A DNA stretch of 64,000 bases from Bernardetiaceae bacterium. Its GTDB lineage: Bacteria > Bacteroidota > Bacteroidia > Cytophagales > Thermoflexibacteraceae. Below, piece by piece: positions 36,901 to 45,323 of the stretch; the stretch's first letter is position 1; each line of letters starts with the position of its first letter. Below the pieces are notes generated by a model. That model saw nothing but the letters and a program-made list of their open reading frames with translations. It had not been told where the DNA came from and did not search any database. The DNA lies in NCBI GenBank assembly GCA_025056255.1, contig JANWVT010000003.1, forward strand, positions 62,001 to 126,000, given 5' to 3'. The translations under genes were made by a program, and so were the position numbers.

Positions 36901-37176
36901 ATCAACGAAGCAGCCAGTGGGCAAGTAGCTGCCATGAAAGCACAATCTGCCAAACCTAATACAGCAAATAACAAAGGTTTTGTTGCCGAAACAGCACGTG
37001 CCAATCCTTCAACAAAAGTGCCTCAGGGTTCGGTGGTTTATCACGTAGTAAGCAAAGGAGAAACGCTGTTTAGTATTGCTAAGAAATACAATGTTAAAGT
37101 AGCTCAAATAAAGGCATGGAACAAGCTGAAAAATGACCGCGTGAATGCAGGTGCACGCATTATTGTGAGCCAATAG
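33994..37176 (+). CDS. Exported multi-LysM protein with degenerate lytic-transglycosylase domain
   Basis: 1,060 residues. A signal peptide (cleavage near AIAQ) leads to a domain at about 40-230 that aligns by eye with MltD-type transglycosylases: QIYAPLIIQVLREEG, LQYVAMQRSGL, PGATGIWLMT and DERKSIIAATRAFA. Where active enzymes have the catalytic Glu (ES), this protein has R97-S98, and the conserved WQFM is IWLMT. It is therefore probably not catalytic. Nine LysM-like repeats of about 45 residues follow, such as HTVKPGDNIYSIALQYKIP and YHVVSKGETLFSIAKKYNV, separated by Thr/Asn/Pro-rich linkers; the first is weak. It should bind peptidoglycan in the periplasm, perhaps as a scaffold. Confidence 0.9.
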   Translation: MNMNKLFFSLCLVLLNTIQAIAQEGQTVPSQMRFADLELSIEPRTRDRIQQRVNQIVGNWTMYKELSERSQIYAPLIIQVLREEGCPEDLQYVAMQRSGLIVDYTTPRYPGATGIWLMTADIAKTQGLQVDNAIDERKSIIAATRAFARTVQQYNYSLKNWIYTCTAYDIGFSEAFKNNEFVDRSRIGMSQLMISERAPESIIDLLAYTFVFRNQQNLPPATIQLLVYQETKGKSLDAIARATDLPLEQVRYYNSWLLGSSIPSNRNFPVYLPVPHERVAAVSKALKLENPNQGFAATASRGSTTHNSYPVVTNRIDRRIGNKDFTFATINGIPGMIAADGQSIDELAAAAGISKKRFIKLNDLNHPTAVLGAGQVLYLKAKPAKGPVKEHVAQPGETFWSVAQTYGIALNSLLKNNRIEKNETLQPGRVLLLQERRAKNVSPEYRELPPAIPTEIVQNTPQLQIDNTPDSDPNANALVTGIHIVQPNESLYDIAQKYQVTITDLRRWNGIPGFTVSAGTELKIRGEASSTTVAVDTTRTTIAGTDQPTIKTDTSASAMPPTQDIDVLPATNNLPTHTVKPGDNIYSIALQYKIPLADLRKWNNLQSTNTIKVGDVLKLYDPQAQHSVLAGESNKLIVVGNTTNATPTIHKVQRGETLFSISKKYNVSIDNLRAWNNLRSDALAINQQLVVSNPEGSNNQTVNTVANTNVTNVNILPREGVPAAKSSNLHQVRFGESVEDVVRLYSIDINDFYRWNNLPPGTTALMAGSQVYIADPATADSNAVNVTPQPYTNPAMSNSNAHTSANTVATAPPTTDAANQNTAVATTKSSTYQVQAGETLWSISRKLNISFTDLLAWNNMDMNTKLQLGQIIRIQPPTESLTTGIQGAGTMLSNLTEPVAGNMRGEAGLSIISANPTPAAKEEARIYITVPGDNIYDLANRFGVRLSEFRKWNNIPPGTFSLPAGTPVAINEAASGQVAAMKAQSAKPNTANNKGFVAETARANPSTKVPQGSVVYHVVSKGETLFSIAKKYNVKVAQIKAWNKLKNDRVNAGARIIVSQ

Positions 37177-37199
37177 TTTTCATGCCGCAAACCATAATG

Positions 37200-37231
37200 A
37201 AGGGACGCTCTACGTAAAGGGCGTCCTTTTT
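37200..37231 (+). terminator. Terminator of the LysM gene
   Basis: GGACGC (37203-37208) pairs with GCGTCC (37221-37226), with flanking A/T pairs extending the stem, followed by TTTTT. It lies about 25 bp after the stop at 37176. Confidence 0.75.
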
Positions 37232-37274
37232 GCATTATCTTTGCCCACACTCCCTTTCATTTAAGCCATTTGTT

Positions 37275-39404
37275 ATGAAAAAATATTCGCATGTAACTCG
37301 ACTATTTGCTGCCACAGCAACATTTCTGATTTTAACTGCTCAAAAACCAGTTTCCACGCCTATGACAAACGATAATCCTTTTTTTGTTGCATTCAACACC
37401 CCTCATGAAACACTGCCTTTTGATAAAATCAAATTAGAGCATTTCATGCCTGCCTTACAAGAAGCCCTTGCACGAGGCAGAAAAGAAATTGATGCTATAG
37501 CCAACAATCCTCAACCACCTACTTTTGAAAATACAATTGTCGCGCTTGACCAGTCCGGAGAAATGCTCAATCGCGTGCAAAGCGCCATGTTTAACCTCAA
37601 CAGTGCCGAAACCAGTCCTGAACTGCAAAAAATTGTTAAAGAAGCCTCTCCCTTACTGTCTGAATACAACAACGATATTTTGCTGAACGCCAAGCTGTTT
37701 GAGCGCATCAAAAAACTTTATGACCAACGCCAAAACCTCAAACTGGACGTTGAAAGCATGACTTTACTGGAAAAAACCTACAAGCAGTTTGCCCGCAACG
37801 GTGCTAACCTCAACGAAGCGGATAAAGCAAGGCTGCGAGAGATTAGCAAACGTCTTTCCGAACTTTCGCTCACTTTTAGTGAAAACGTACTGAAAGAAAC
37901 CAATGAATTCATTTTGCACTTGACCGATGAAAAAGACTTGGCAGGGCTGCCCGATTTTGTTAGGGAAGCTGCCCGCTTGGCAGCCAAGCAAAGAAATCTG
38001 GAAGGCTGGGTGTTTACTTTGCAGCAACCCAGTTATACTCCTTTTATGACCTACAGCGAAAATCGGGAACTGCGCAAAAAAATGTTCATAGCCTTTTCGT
38101 CCAAAGCGTTCAAGGGCAACGCCAATGACAATCAGGCTATTATCAAAGAAATTGTAAAATTGCGCCACGAGCGCGCGCAACTTTTGGGCTATCCTTCACA
38201 TGCCCATTTTGTGCTTGAAGAGCGCATGGCAGGCTCTCCTGAAAAAGTAAATAGCTTTTTGGAAGAAATTTTTAGCTATGCCAAGCCTGTGGCAGACCGC
38301 CAAATGGCTGAACTGCTTGCTTACGCCAAGAAAAATGGCTTTACAGAAGACCGCTTGCAGCGTTGGGATTACGCATTTTATGCTGAAAAGCTCAAAAAAG
38401 AAAAATACGGCATCGACAATGAGTTGCTTAAACCCTATTTTAAGTTAGAAAACGTAGTAGAAGGAACCTTCACCATTGCTAATAAACTGTTTGGGCTCAC
38501 TTTTAAGGAAAACAAACAAATTCCTGTTTATCACCCAGAAGTAAAAGCCTACGAAGTATTCGATAAAAACGGCAATTTCATAGCTGTTTATTATGCCGAC
38601 TTCTTCCCGCGCGAAGGCAAGCGCGGCGGTGCATGGATGACCAGCTACTTAGACCAACACGTTAAAAATGGCAAAGACATACGCCCGCATGTGTCTATTG
38701 TCTGCAACTTTACCAAACCTACCGAAACCCAGCCCTCACTGCTTACCTTCGATGAAGTTACTACGCTCTTCCACGAGTTTGGTCATGCACTACACGGCAT
38801 TCTTTCTCAATGTAAGTATCAAAGCACATCTGGCACCAGTGTTTACTGGGACTTTGTAGAACTACCCTCACAAATCATGGAAAATTGGTGCTATGAAAAA
38901 GAAGCCTTAGACCTTTTTGCTCGCCACTACCAAACCAACGAGCCTATTCCACAAGAGTACATTGAGAAGATTGTGGCAAGCGCCAACTTTATGGAAGGTT
39001 ACGCTACCCTGCGCCAGTTGAGTTTTGGCATGTTAGATATGGCTTACCATGGAAAAGCACAAGAAATTGCCGATGTAGATGCTTTTGAAAGAGCTGCTAT
39101 TGCCAAAACCAACCTCTTCCCCGAAGTAGAAGGCGTTAATACGAGCACCTCGTTCAGCCACATTTTTGCTGGAGGTTACTCAGCAGGATACTACAGCTAT
39201 AAATGGGCAGAAGTATTGGATGCCGATGCATTCGATTATTTCAAACAAAAAGGCATTTTCAACAAAAAAGTAGCAGAGTCGTTCCGAAAAAATATCCTTT
39301 CCAAAGGAGGCAGCGAACATCCCATGACACTCTACAAACGTTTTCGCGGAGCAGAACCTTCGCCCAAAGCACTACTTAAACGCTCAGGGCTGTTGCAACA
39401 GTAA
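37275..39404 (+). CDS. M3-family zinc metallopeptidase (peptidyl-dipeptidase Dcp-like), exported
   Basis: 709 residues from the ATG at 37275, which starts a signal-like segment (MKKYSHVTRLFAATATFLIL); an upstream in-frame start would place a poor leader before it. The M3 zinc site HEFGH is at 500-504 (LFHEFGHALHG), with the third ligand expected in the following ENWCYE helix. The N-terminal helical part (NPFFVAFNTPHETLPFDKI, then NRVQSAMFNLN) matches the Dcp/OpdA group. It cleaves dipeptides from, or within, short peptides. The signal peptide suggests periplasmic action. It stands alone between two terminators. Confidence 0.93.
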   Translation: MKKYSHVTRLFAATATFLILTAQKPVSTPMTNDNPFFVAFNTPHETLPFDKIKLEHFMPALQEALARGRKEIDAIANNPQPPTFENTIVALDQSGEMLNRVQSAMFNLNSAETSPELQKIVKEASPLLSEYNNDILLNAKLFERIKKLYDQRQNLKLDVESMTLLEKTYKQFARNGANLNEADKARLREISKRLSELSLTFSENVLKETNEFILHLTDEKDLAGLPDFVREAARLAAKQRNLEGWVFTLQQPSYTPFMTYSENRELRKKMFIAFSSKAFKGNANDNQAIIKEIVKLRHERAQLLGYPSHAHFVLEERMAGSPEKVNSFLEEIFSYAKPVADRQMAELLAYAKKNGFTEDRLQRWDYAFYAEKLKKEKYGIDNELLKPYFKLENVVEGTFTIANKLFGLTFKENKQIPVYHPEVKAYEVFDKNGNFIAVYYADFFPREGKRGGAWMTSYLDQHVKNGKDIRPHVSIVCNFTKPTETQPSLLTFDEVTTLFHEFGHALHGILSQCKYQSTSGTSVYWDFVELPSQIMENWCYEKEALDLFARHYQTNEPIPQEYIEKIVASANFMEGYATLRQLSFGMLDMAYHGKAQEIADVDAFERAAIAKTNLFPEVEGVNTSTSFSHIFAGGYSAGYYSYKWAEVLDADAFDYFKQKGIFNKKVAESFRKNILSKGGSEHPMTLYKRFRGAEPSPKALLKRSGLLQQ

Positions 39405-39417
39405 CATGCTTTCATTC

Positions 39418-39465
39418 AAACTGAATGCGGAGTTAACATTTGCTTTTCTCCGCATTCAGTTTTTT
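39418..39465. terminator. Strong bidirectional-type terminator
   Basis: CTGAATGCGGAG (39421-39432) pairs perfectly with CTCCGCATTCAG (39448-39459), extended by A/T pairs and followed by six T. It ends the M3 peptidase transcript; the convergent gene ending at 39554 may also use it. Confidence 0.9.
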
Positions 39466-39553
39466 ACTCTCAAACAAACATGGAAGATTAATTTTATACG
39501 ATAAGATGCCTTTGGGCTACTAAAAAATAGGCTTTTGCCATATTGAATCTCAG

Positions 39554-40285
39554 CTAATTTCGGCTTCCGTAGTAAATATTGACAAATATGGAAAAGTAAT
39601 GCTGTTTGTTTTCGGCAAGTGGCATGATAATGACTTTTTGTGCTAAGAAATCTGCCATGAATCCAGCCTCAACTCCCGTAACATTGGTTCGAAAATTGCC
39701 GAATTCAAAAGCAAGAGCAGCACGTACAGAGCCACCTACACCAAATTTGCTTTGAGAAAGGCTTTCTCCAAAACGCGAAGTGCGTATCACTTGGTCGAAA
39801 GAAGGATGACGGGCGGGGTCATACTGTTCTAAACGAATGTTGCCAGTTCCAAATCGGTACTCAATCAAATAAGGAGCAATTACAGCAATAGAAGGACCTG
39901 CCGATAAAGATGCAGCTACTTGTACACCTTGCTCTGCTGCCCTGCGAAAAAGAATGAGCTCTCTGCCATAGTGTGGCCTGACCAGTAGCAGATAGTTTTG
40001 CTTGCCGGGAACAAAAGACTCGCCACTCAGACGGCTTTGCGCTCGTTGCTCTTTGGGATGGCGTACATTCACTACGTCTAAGTAAAACAAATGGTACATT
40101 TTGCTACTAATGCTTCGGGTATGTTTAATCACACCTCCACCAATCAGTCCTGCATTGCTGTTCAAATTAATGCCGTAACTCGTTTGCCGATTGTAGGGAG
40201 GGTCTTCTTCCAAAGCAATATCTTGCGCCTGCAAAAGGAAAACGTTAATTAGTATGAACAGAACAATAGCAAAATATTTTTTCAA
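39554..40285 (-). CDS. Exported beta-barrel-like protein, hypothetical
   Basis: I choose the TTG at 40285, which gives 243 residues starting MKKYFAIVLFILINVFLLQA, a clear signal peptide cleaved near LQAQ. A longer frame with GTG at 40345 would overlap the divergent OsmC gene. The mature part alternates aromatic and polar residues (YGINLNSNAGLIGGGVIKH, MYHLFYLDVV, YFSIFVNIYYG at the end), as in small outer-membrane barrels of Bacteroidota. I do not recognise a named family. No ATG exists near the signal peptide, so the start rests on the TTG. Confidence 0.75.
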   Translation of the reverse strand: MKKYFAIVLFILINVFLLQAQDIALEEDPPYNRQTSYGINLNSNAGLIGGGVIKHTRSISSKMYHLFYLDVVNVRHPKEQRAQSRLSGESFVPGKQNYLLLVRPHYGRELILFRRAAEQGVQVAASLSAGPSIAVIAPYLIEYRFGTGNIRLEQYDPARHPSFDQVIRTSRFGESLSQSKFGVGGSVRAALAFEFGNFRTNVTGVEAGFMADFLAQKVIIMPLAENKQHYFSIFVNIYYGSRN

Positions 40286-40325
40286 GGCAATCTGATGATT
40301 AATTTTGAGCCAAATTAATACAAAG

Positions 40326-40730
40326 ATGGCACATTTTAAAAACACATACCTTGGCGATTTGCGAACAGAATCTATTCATATCAAATCAGGTACGCGCATT
40401 ATTACCGATGCTCCAACCGACAATCACGGCAAAGGTGAAGCCTTCTCTCCTACCGACTTGGTTTGTGCCGCACTGGCAAGTTGTAAAATGACTATTATGG
40501 GCATTTTGGCAAATCGCGAAGGCATTGACCTGCAAGGACTAAGCTGTGAAATAGAAAAAGTGATGGCAACCAATCCGCGCCGCATTAGTGAAATTAAAAT
40601 CACTTTCTCTCTGCCCAACAGCCAGTTAACCGAAAAGCAGCGCACCATGCTCATCAATGCAGCTAACACTTGCCCTGTTGCGCTCAGCCTTCACCCAGAC
40701 CTAAAAAGAACCGTGGTGTATAATTTTTAA
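40326..40730 (+). CDS. OsmC/Ohr-family peroxiredoxin-like protein
   Basis: 134 residues from the ATG at 40326 (AAGATGGC). OsmC-type hydroperoxide reductases use two cysteines, seen here as C53 in AALASCKMTIMG and C116 in NAANTCPVAL, the usual spacing and context. It reduces organic hydroperoxides with thiol or lipoyl donors. The C-terminal LSLHPDLKRTVVYNF ends the fold. It is divergent from the barrel-like gene with about 40 bp between the starts, so promoters must overlap. Confidence 0.93.
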   Translation: MAHFKNTYLGDLRTESIHIKSGTRIITDAPTDNHGKGEAFSPTDLVCAALASCKMTIMGILANREGIDLQGLSCEIEKVMATNPRRISEIKITFSLPNSQLTEKQRTMLINAANTCPVALSLHPDLKRTVVYNF

Positions 40731-40962
40731 ATTGTATCGCAAATAAATACTACATAAAAACATCTTTTTAAACAATCTCTCTATCTTTTGTTACTACATC
40801 GTCGTTTGTTGCAACCAGCTACACACAAATCTATTTTTATTATATCGGTATAGTTTTTAGAAATAAAATCGCACAGCTTAGTTAAATTATTTTTTTATTT
40901 TCACATCATCAATTCAATCGAACAACACACTCAAACTCTCACAATTAAAACTTTATTTTGAT

Positions 40963-41985
40963 ATGAACGCGGAAGTGCAGAAGTATGTATCCTCCATAGG
41001 AATTACCTTAGATAGGTTTATTGCGCAACGCCAATCGGACTTTCCCTATGCAAAGGGCGAGCTTTCTCAACTGTTGCGCGATATTGGCTTGGCTGCCAAA
41101 GTGGTCAACAAAGCTATCATGAGCTCTGGTTTAATTGGCATTGAAGGTCCGGCAGGTGACCGCAACTCATCGGGAGAAGACCAACAAAAACTTGATGTGG
41201 TTGCCAACGTGCGGTTTGTGCGAGCGCTTACGCGAGGTGGCGAGGTTTGTGCTGTCATCTCCGAAGAGGAAGAGCAAATGATTGATACAGGCAATCACCA
41301 CGCTAAATATGTAGTAGCCATGGACCCCTTAGACGGTTCGTCTAATATAGATGTCAACATGCCGTTGGGAAGTATTTTTTCTGTTTATCGTCGCAAAAGC
41401 CCCGTAGGCACCCCGCCTACCATAGAAGATGTGTTGCAAAAAGGTACCGAGCAAGTAGCCGCTGGGTATATTATCTACGGCTCGTCTAATATGCTGGTTT
41501 ATACCACCGGACGAGGTGTTAATGGATTTACTTATGATTTTTCTATCGGCGAGTTTATTTTGTCGCATCCTAATATGTGTACAAAGGACGACGGCAAAAT
41601 ATTTTCTTACAATGAAGGCAATCTGTACGACTTTCCACAAGGTATTCAAGATTTTATTGAACATTGCCGGCAGAGCAAATTTTCGGCGCGCTATGTGGGT
41701 GCATTGGTGGCTGATGTACATCGCAACTTGCTTAAAGGAGGTATTTTCTTGTATCCAGCTACAAAGAAAGCTCCTAATGGCAAACTCAGGCTGATGTTTG
41801 AATGTAATGCACTGGCATTTTTAGTAGAACAAGCAGGTGGTATGGCTACCGATGGCAAACGACGTATTTTAGAGATACAGCCAACAGAACTGCACCAACG
41901 CAGCCCCTTTATAGTAGGTTCTAAAGCGATGGTAGAAAAAGTTATGGAAATGTTGCAAATGCAAAAAGAAATACTTGCATCGTAA
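40963..41985 (+). CDS. fbp: Fructose-1,6-bisphosphatase, class I
   Basis: Hydrolyses fructose 1,6-bisphosphate in gluconeogenesis, cytoplasmic. 340 residues. Motifs: [21 protein letters not shown] (metal and allosteric-loop region), [22 protein letters not shown] (the class I metal-binding signature), and [19 protein letters not shown] near the C-terminus. All metal-binding residues appear intact. A 232-bp AT-rich leader precedes the ATG; no clear promoter pair is seen in it. A CCCGAC-type hairpin lies downstream at 42108. Confidence 0.97.
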   Translation: MNAEVQKYVSSIGITLDRFIAQRQSDFPYAKGELSQLLRDIGLAAKVVNKAIMSSGLIGIEGPAGDRNSSGEDQQKLDVVANVRFVRALTRGGEVCAVISEEEEQMIDTGNHHAKYVVAMDPLDGSSNIDVNMPLGSIFSVYRRKSPVGTPPTIEDVLQKGTEQVAAGYIIYGSSNMLVYTTGRGVNGFTYDFSIGEFILSHPNMCTKDDGKIFSYNEGNLYDFPQGIQDFIEHCRQSKFSARYVGALVADVHRNLLKGGIFLYPATKKAPNGKLRLMFECNALAFLVEQAGGMATDGKRRILEIQPTELHQRSPFIVGSKAMVEKVMEMLQMQKEILAS

Positions 41986-42107
41986 TTAATAGCACAGTGG
42001 GAAACTCAGCATTAAGCAACGACTACTGAAAAAACAAAACAAGGATTAGCCAAAAATACAGGTTTTTATTTTACACTTTTTTAAAAATCGCATTGACAAC
42101 CAACAAT

Positions 42108-42140
42108 AACCCCGACAAGTGTTGCAAACCTGTCGGGGTT
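42108..42140. terminator. Hairpin between convergent fbp and lipoprotein genes
   Basis: AACCCCGACA (42108-42117) pairs perfectly with TGTCGGGGTT (42131-42140). There is no strong T-run on either side, but its place between convergent genes and its CCCGAC/GTCGGG core support a terminator. Confidence 0.7.
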
Positions 42141-42176
42141 GTACATGTAAGCAAGTTGGCTGCAAAATTTAGTAGC

Positions 42177-43007
42177 CTACGGCATCGTACGCTCAATAGT
42201 AAGATTACCTACAATAATGGTAATTTTCTTGTCGCAGTCGCCGTTGCCCCAGTCTGCAAAAACAGTTAGATTACCACTTTTGATTTCGTAACGCCCACTA
42301 ACAGGATAGAAAGTATTGGCTCGAATGCAAGAACCTTTCATAATAACAGGTATGACGATGTTGGCGGTGAAAGGTTTGCCGTCTTCGGTGGTTCCTGTTG
42401 TAGTACCGGTAATTTGCATTTCATCATCGGTTGGGTCGAGCGGACGACTACCGAAGTTGTAGCGTACAGCGCGGCGGAACTCACTAATTTGCATTTGTTT
42501 GCCATTGGGGCGTGTAATGGTAAGGTTGCTACCTGTCACTTGATAGCTCAATACAGTACCAGAGAAAGTGCGTTCAGAAATTACAATGGTGCCACTAATA
42601 GTATGGGTGCCATTGTGATAGTTATCCAATACGATAGTTCGCTCTGCTAAGATGTTTCGCACGCCGCGATAGGTGATAGTCATTTTGCCTTTTCTGGTAC
42701 GATTGCCACCAACGTTGCAGCCATTGCCAAAATCAACGGTAATCGTGCGCGTGTTTTCATTGATGCGAATAGTAGCACAGCGCTCTGCTTCCTCTGAGCG
42801 TCCGTTGCGCAAGCCATCATCTATGCCGTCAAAAGCATCTTCGGCTGCATCTATCGCATCTTGTACAGCATCTTCTGACTCGTTGTTCTGCATAGAAACA
42901 GCTTCGGCAGAAGCATCTAACACTTGGTCGTTGTTTTTGTTACAAGCTGCCATAAAGGCGGTCAGTATTGCACAAATAGCAACTGCATGAAAAAATCTAA
43001 CTGTCAT
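42177..43007 (-). CDS. Hypothetical lipoprotein
   Basis: 276 residues with a lipoprotein signal (MTVRFFHAVA, then ILTAFMAACNK, lipid site C22). Residues about 40-70 are highly acidic (EDAVQDAIDAAEDAFDGID). The rest is beta-rich with two similar patterns, VDFGNGCNVGGNRTRKGKM and ADWGNGDCDKKIT, that suggest an internal duplication around a 'GNGC/GNGDC' turn. This arrangement is frequent in Bacteroidota lipoproteins of unknown function. It is co-directional with the Sel1-like gene upstream (67 bp gap). Surface-exposed or periplasmic location is inferred. Confidence 0.8.
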   Translation of the reverse strand: MTVRFFHAVAICAILTAFMAACNKNNDQVLDASAEAVSMQNNESEDAVQDAIDAAEDAFDGIDDGLRNGRSEEAERCATIRINENTRTITVDFGNGCNVGGNRTRKGKMTITYRGVRNILAERTIVLDNYHNGTHTISGTIVISERTFSGTVLSYQVTGSNLTITRPNGKQMQISEFRRAVRYNFGSRPLDPTDDEMQITGTTTGTTEDGKPFTANIVIPVIMKGSCIRANTFYPVSGRYEIKSGNLTVFADWGNGDCDKKITIIVGNLTIERTMP

Positions 43008-43074
43008 ACAAAAGCAATTTTTATGTTGAAACTAATGATTAGATTAATTTTTGCAAAACAGGTTTAATTGGTGC

Positions 43075-45189
43075 TCAAAGCGGTTTTAGGGCATTGTGAT
43101 ATTCTAAGATAAAAGCACGAACCGCTGAACGCACCGCATTGCGCTCTGAAAAATCATGAGAACTCACTTTTTGACGCGGGAAGTCGTAATGATAGCCATG
43201 ATTGCGGTCTAAACAACGAGCAATGTAGCCAAATGGTTGCAGGTCTATGGTTTGCTGGTTTTGTCGAAAAATACAAGTTAGGTAATCGTTTTCGCTGATA
43301 TTCCATGCATAGCCGGTCATGCGCGAACCCAAAATATCTACCTCATATACGCCATCAGGAGAAAAATTAGTTCGCACAATGCTATTGAATACCAGGTTGG
43401 ACTTATCATTAGCAACTGCTTGAATTTCAAGACGGAACCGATTGCTCGTGCCAATGCGAGTCACTTTATAGTAGTAAAATACATTACCGCGTCTTATATC
43501 TCCAGAGAACCAATTGGGGCTATCGGAGGTGTAGTGAAAAAACATTTTTTCACCTTCAGGCTGCAACCAAGATTCGTAGAGTAGCATCGGTTTGGCACGC
43601 TCGATTTGCTCTACACTAGGAGCTTCACCTAATAAGTCTCGAATGATTTTTACTTTGGCAAAACTACTCAGGCGAGCTTGTTCGGCAATAATTTTCCGAT
43701 TTAATTCCTCTAACCGCGCCTTTTCTGTTTTGGAAGTATTGCGCAATATCACAAACGGTTGTGGCAGTGCGTTGAGCAAATTGCTGATAAACATGCGAGC
43801 TTCGTGAATATTGCTAAATTTTGTATCCTCAATGGTGCTCTGTGCGTAGAAAAATGGCATGTTAGTACTGTCGATGCCCAGCATGCTAAACTTTGCCTTT
43901 ACTGCATCTTCCAGCGATGGTCGGATGGTTTTGAGCCATGTGTTGCGTTTTAGTTCTTCATGAAAGTTGATAACAAGTCGCGGGGTTGCAGCTTCTTTTA
44001 TAACATCGGCAGCCTTTTTCTGCAGCTGTTCTTGATAGGCTTCCCAGTTGGCTTGCCCTACCAATTGCTGCACAACTGGTTTTTCCAGTTCATTTTTCAA
44101 ATGCAGTAGTGCTTTGACTTCTCCTTTAAAATGGGCTCGCCACTGGTTTGGGTCTATGGTAAAGCCACTGAGTGCATATTTTTGTTGCAATTCGGCTAAT
44201 CCTTCAATAGTGGCGGCTTGCCGTTCGAAGTTTTTCCATTCTTCAAGCAATGGCTTTGCAAATTGCAGCTCTTCGGAAGGTAAATTGGTTTTAACAGCTG
44301 CTATGCGGCGCAACGTCAAGATTTTGTTATTACCGGTTTGATATTTGGTCAACAAACACAATGCTTTCAACTGCATCTCGTCTGCATAGGCTGCTTTCCA
44401 TTGTTGCTCTATGTTGTCTAATAGCGCTGCTGCCTCCTCAGGTTTAAGGCGTTGCCCTGAAAATTGGGAAGGCGTGAGCGCCTCAAACAGCAATGCAGTT
44501 TTTGCCAACATGCTGCCTTGCCGAGCATGGCGATGCAGTATGTCAAACAATTGTGCGCGGTCTAGGGATGCATTACCCGTTTGGCGATATTTGGACAGCT
44601 CAGCTTCATAGCGGTTCACCAAATAAGCTGCATCTGGTTGGTTAGCTGCCATGTTGAGTAAGTGCATGGCAGTAGGGTAATGAATGCCATACTGATAGCT
44701 CATCATAGCTGCTTTTATTGCTGCTTGTATATCTCCGGTCTGCGCTTGTTCGTAGAGTTGGAAAAATTCTTGCAAGTGCAGATTGGGCGCATAGCTGCTT
44801 ACAATAGGCAGTGGATTGAGCGCAACAGCCTCGGCATGGTAGAGCTTCGCTAATGATAAGTCGGGTTGGATACCGTAGCCACCTGTGAAGTATAATCGGA
44901 ATAAATTAAATTTGATTTCAAACTGTTGCTCAGCAGTTGGGCTACTTGCTAAAGCTCGCTGATACCACTTTAAGGCATTTTTGTAGTCTTTGTAGGCATC
45001 CTCGGTAAGCATATTACCCTGGTAAGCAGCTGCTACGGTAATCATGGCGTCAACATTACCCTTTCGGGCGCGGGCAATTTCGTCTCTAAAAGGCTCTATG
45101 TTGGGTTTGCCTCTTTTAGGTAATTGTGCATATCCGGCACATATAATTAACATCAGTCCTGTAAAAAGGACTATTCGTTCAATCTTCAT
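43075..45189 (-). CDS. Exported Sel1/TPR-like protein, hypothetical
   Basis: 704 residues from the ATG at 45189, which begins a signal peptide (MKIERIVLFTGLMLIICAGY, cleavage near GYAQ); an upstream in-frame start exists but would only add a poor leader. The first 150 residues carry Sel1-like repeats (GNVDAMITVAAAYQ, ALKWYQRALA, GYGIQPDLSLAKLYH). A long helical middle part follows. The C-terminal 200 residues are beta-rich (RRGNVFYYYKVTRIG, VYEVDILGSRM). I do not recognise a named family beyond Sel1. It lies between the lipoprotein gene and the Ddl gene on the same strand; a role in the envelope is inferred from the signal peptide. Confidence 0.8.
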   Translation of the reverse strand: MKIERIVLFTGLMLIICAGYAQLPKRGKPNIEPFRDEIARARKGNVDAMITVAAAYQGNMLTEDAYKDYKNALKWYQRALASSPTAEQQFEIKFNLFRLYFTGGYGIQPDLSLAKLYHAEAVALNPLPIVSSYAPNLHLQEFFQLYEQAQTGDIQAAIKAAMMSYQYGIHYPTAMHLLNMAANQPDAAYLVNRYEAELSKYRQTGNASLDRAQLFDILHRHARQGSMLAKTALLFEALTPSQFSGQRLKPEEAAALLDNIEQQWKAAYADEMQLKALCLLTKYQTGNNKILTLRRIAAVKTNLPSEELQFAKPLLEEWKNFERQAATIEGLAELQQKYALSGFTIDPNQWRAHFKGEVKALLHLKNELEKPVVQQLVGQANWEAYQEQLQKKAADVIKEAATPRLVINFHEELKRNTWLKTIRPSLEDAVKAKFSMLGIDSTNMPFFYAQSTIEDTKFSNIHEARMFISNLLNALPQPFVILRNTSKTEKARLEELNRKIIAEQARLSSFAKVKIIRDLLGEAPSVEQIERAKPMLLYESWLQPEGEKMFFHYTSDSPNWFSGDIRRGNVFYYYKVTRIGTSNRFRLEIQAVANDKSNLVFNSIVRTNFSPDGVYEVDILGSRMTGYAWNISENDYLTCIFRQNQQTIDLQPFGYIARCLDRNHGYHYDFPRQKVSSHDFSERNAVRSAVRAFILEYHNALKPL

Positions 45190-45323
45190 ACAAATTTTTA
45201 GGTTATTTAACAACGCTAATTGTTCAACGCAAGAAAATAAAAAAGGTTAAACACGAAAGGCAGCATTATAAAGATGCCTTCACATTAAAGAGGTTATAAA
45301 AATAGTGCCAAATTATATTGGTT

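Noticed and set aside
45257-45280. Terminator after the Ddl gene (AAGGCA/TGCCTT stem)
   Set aside because: The 6-bp stem is weak and the T-run on the minus strand is separated from it.
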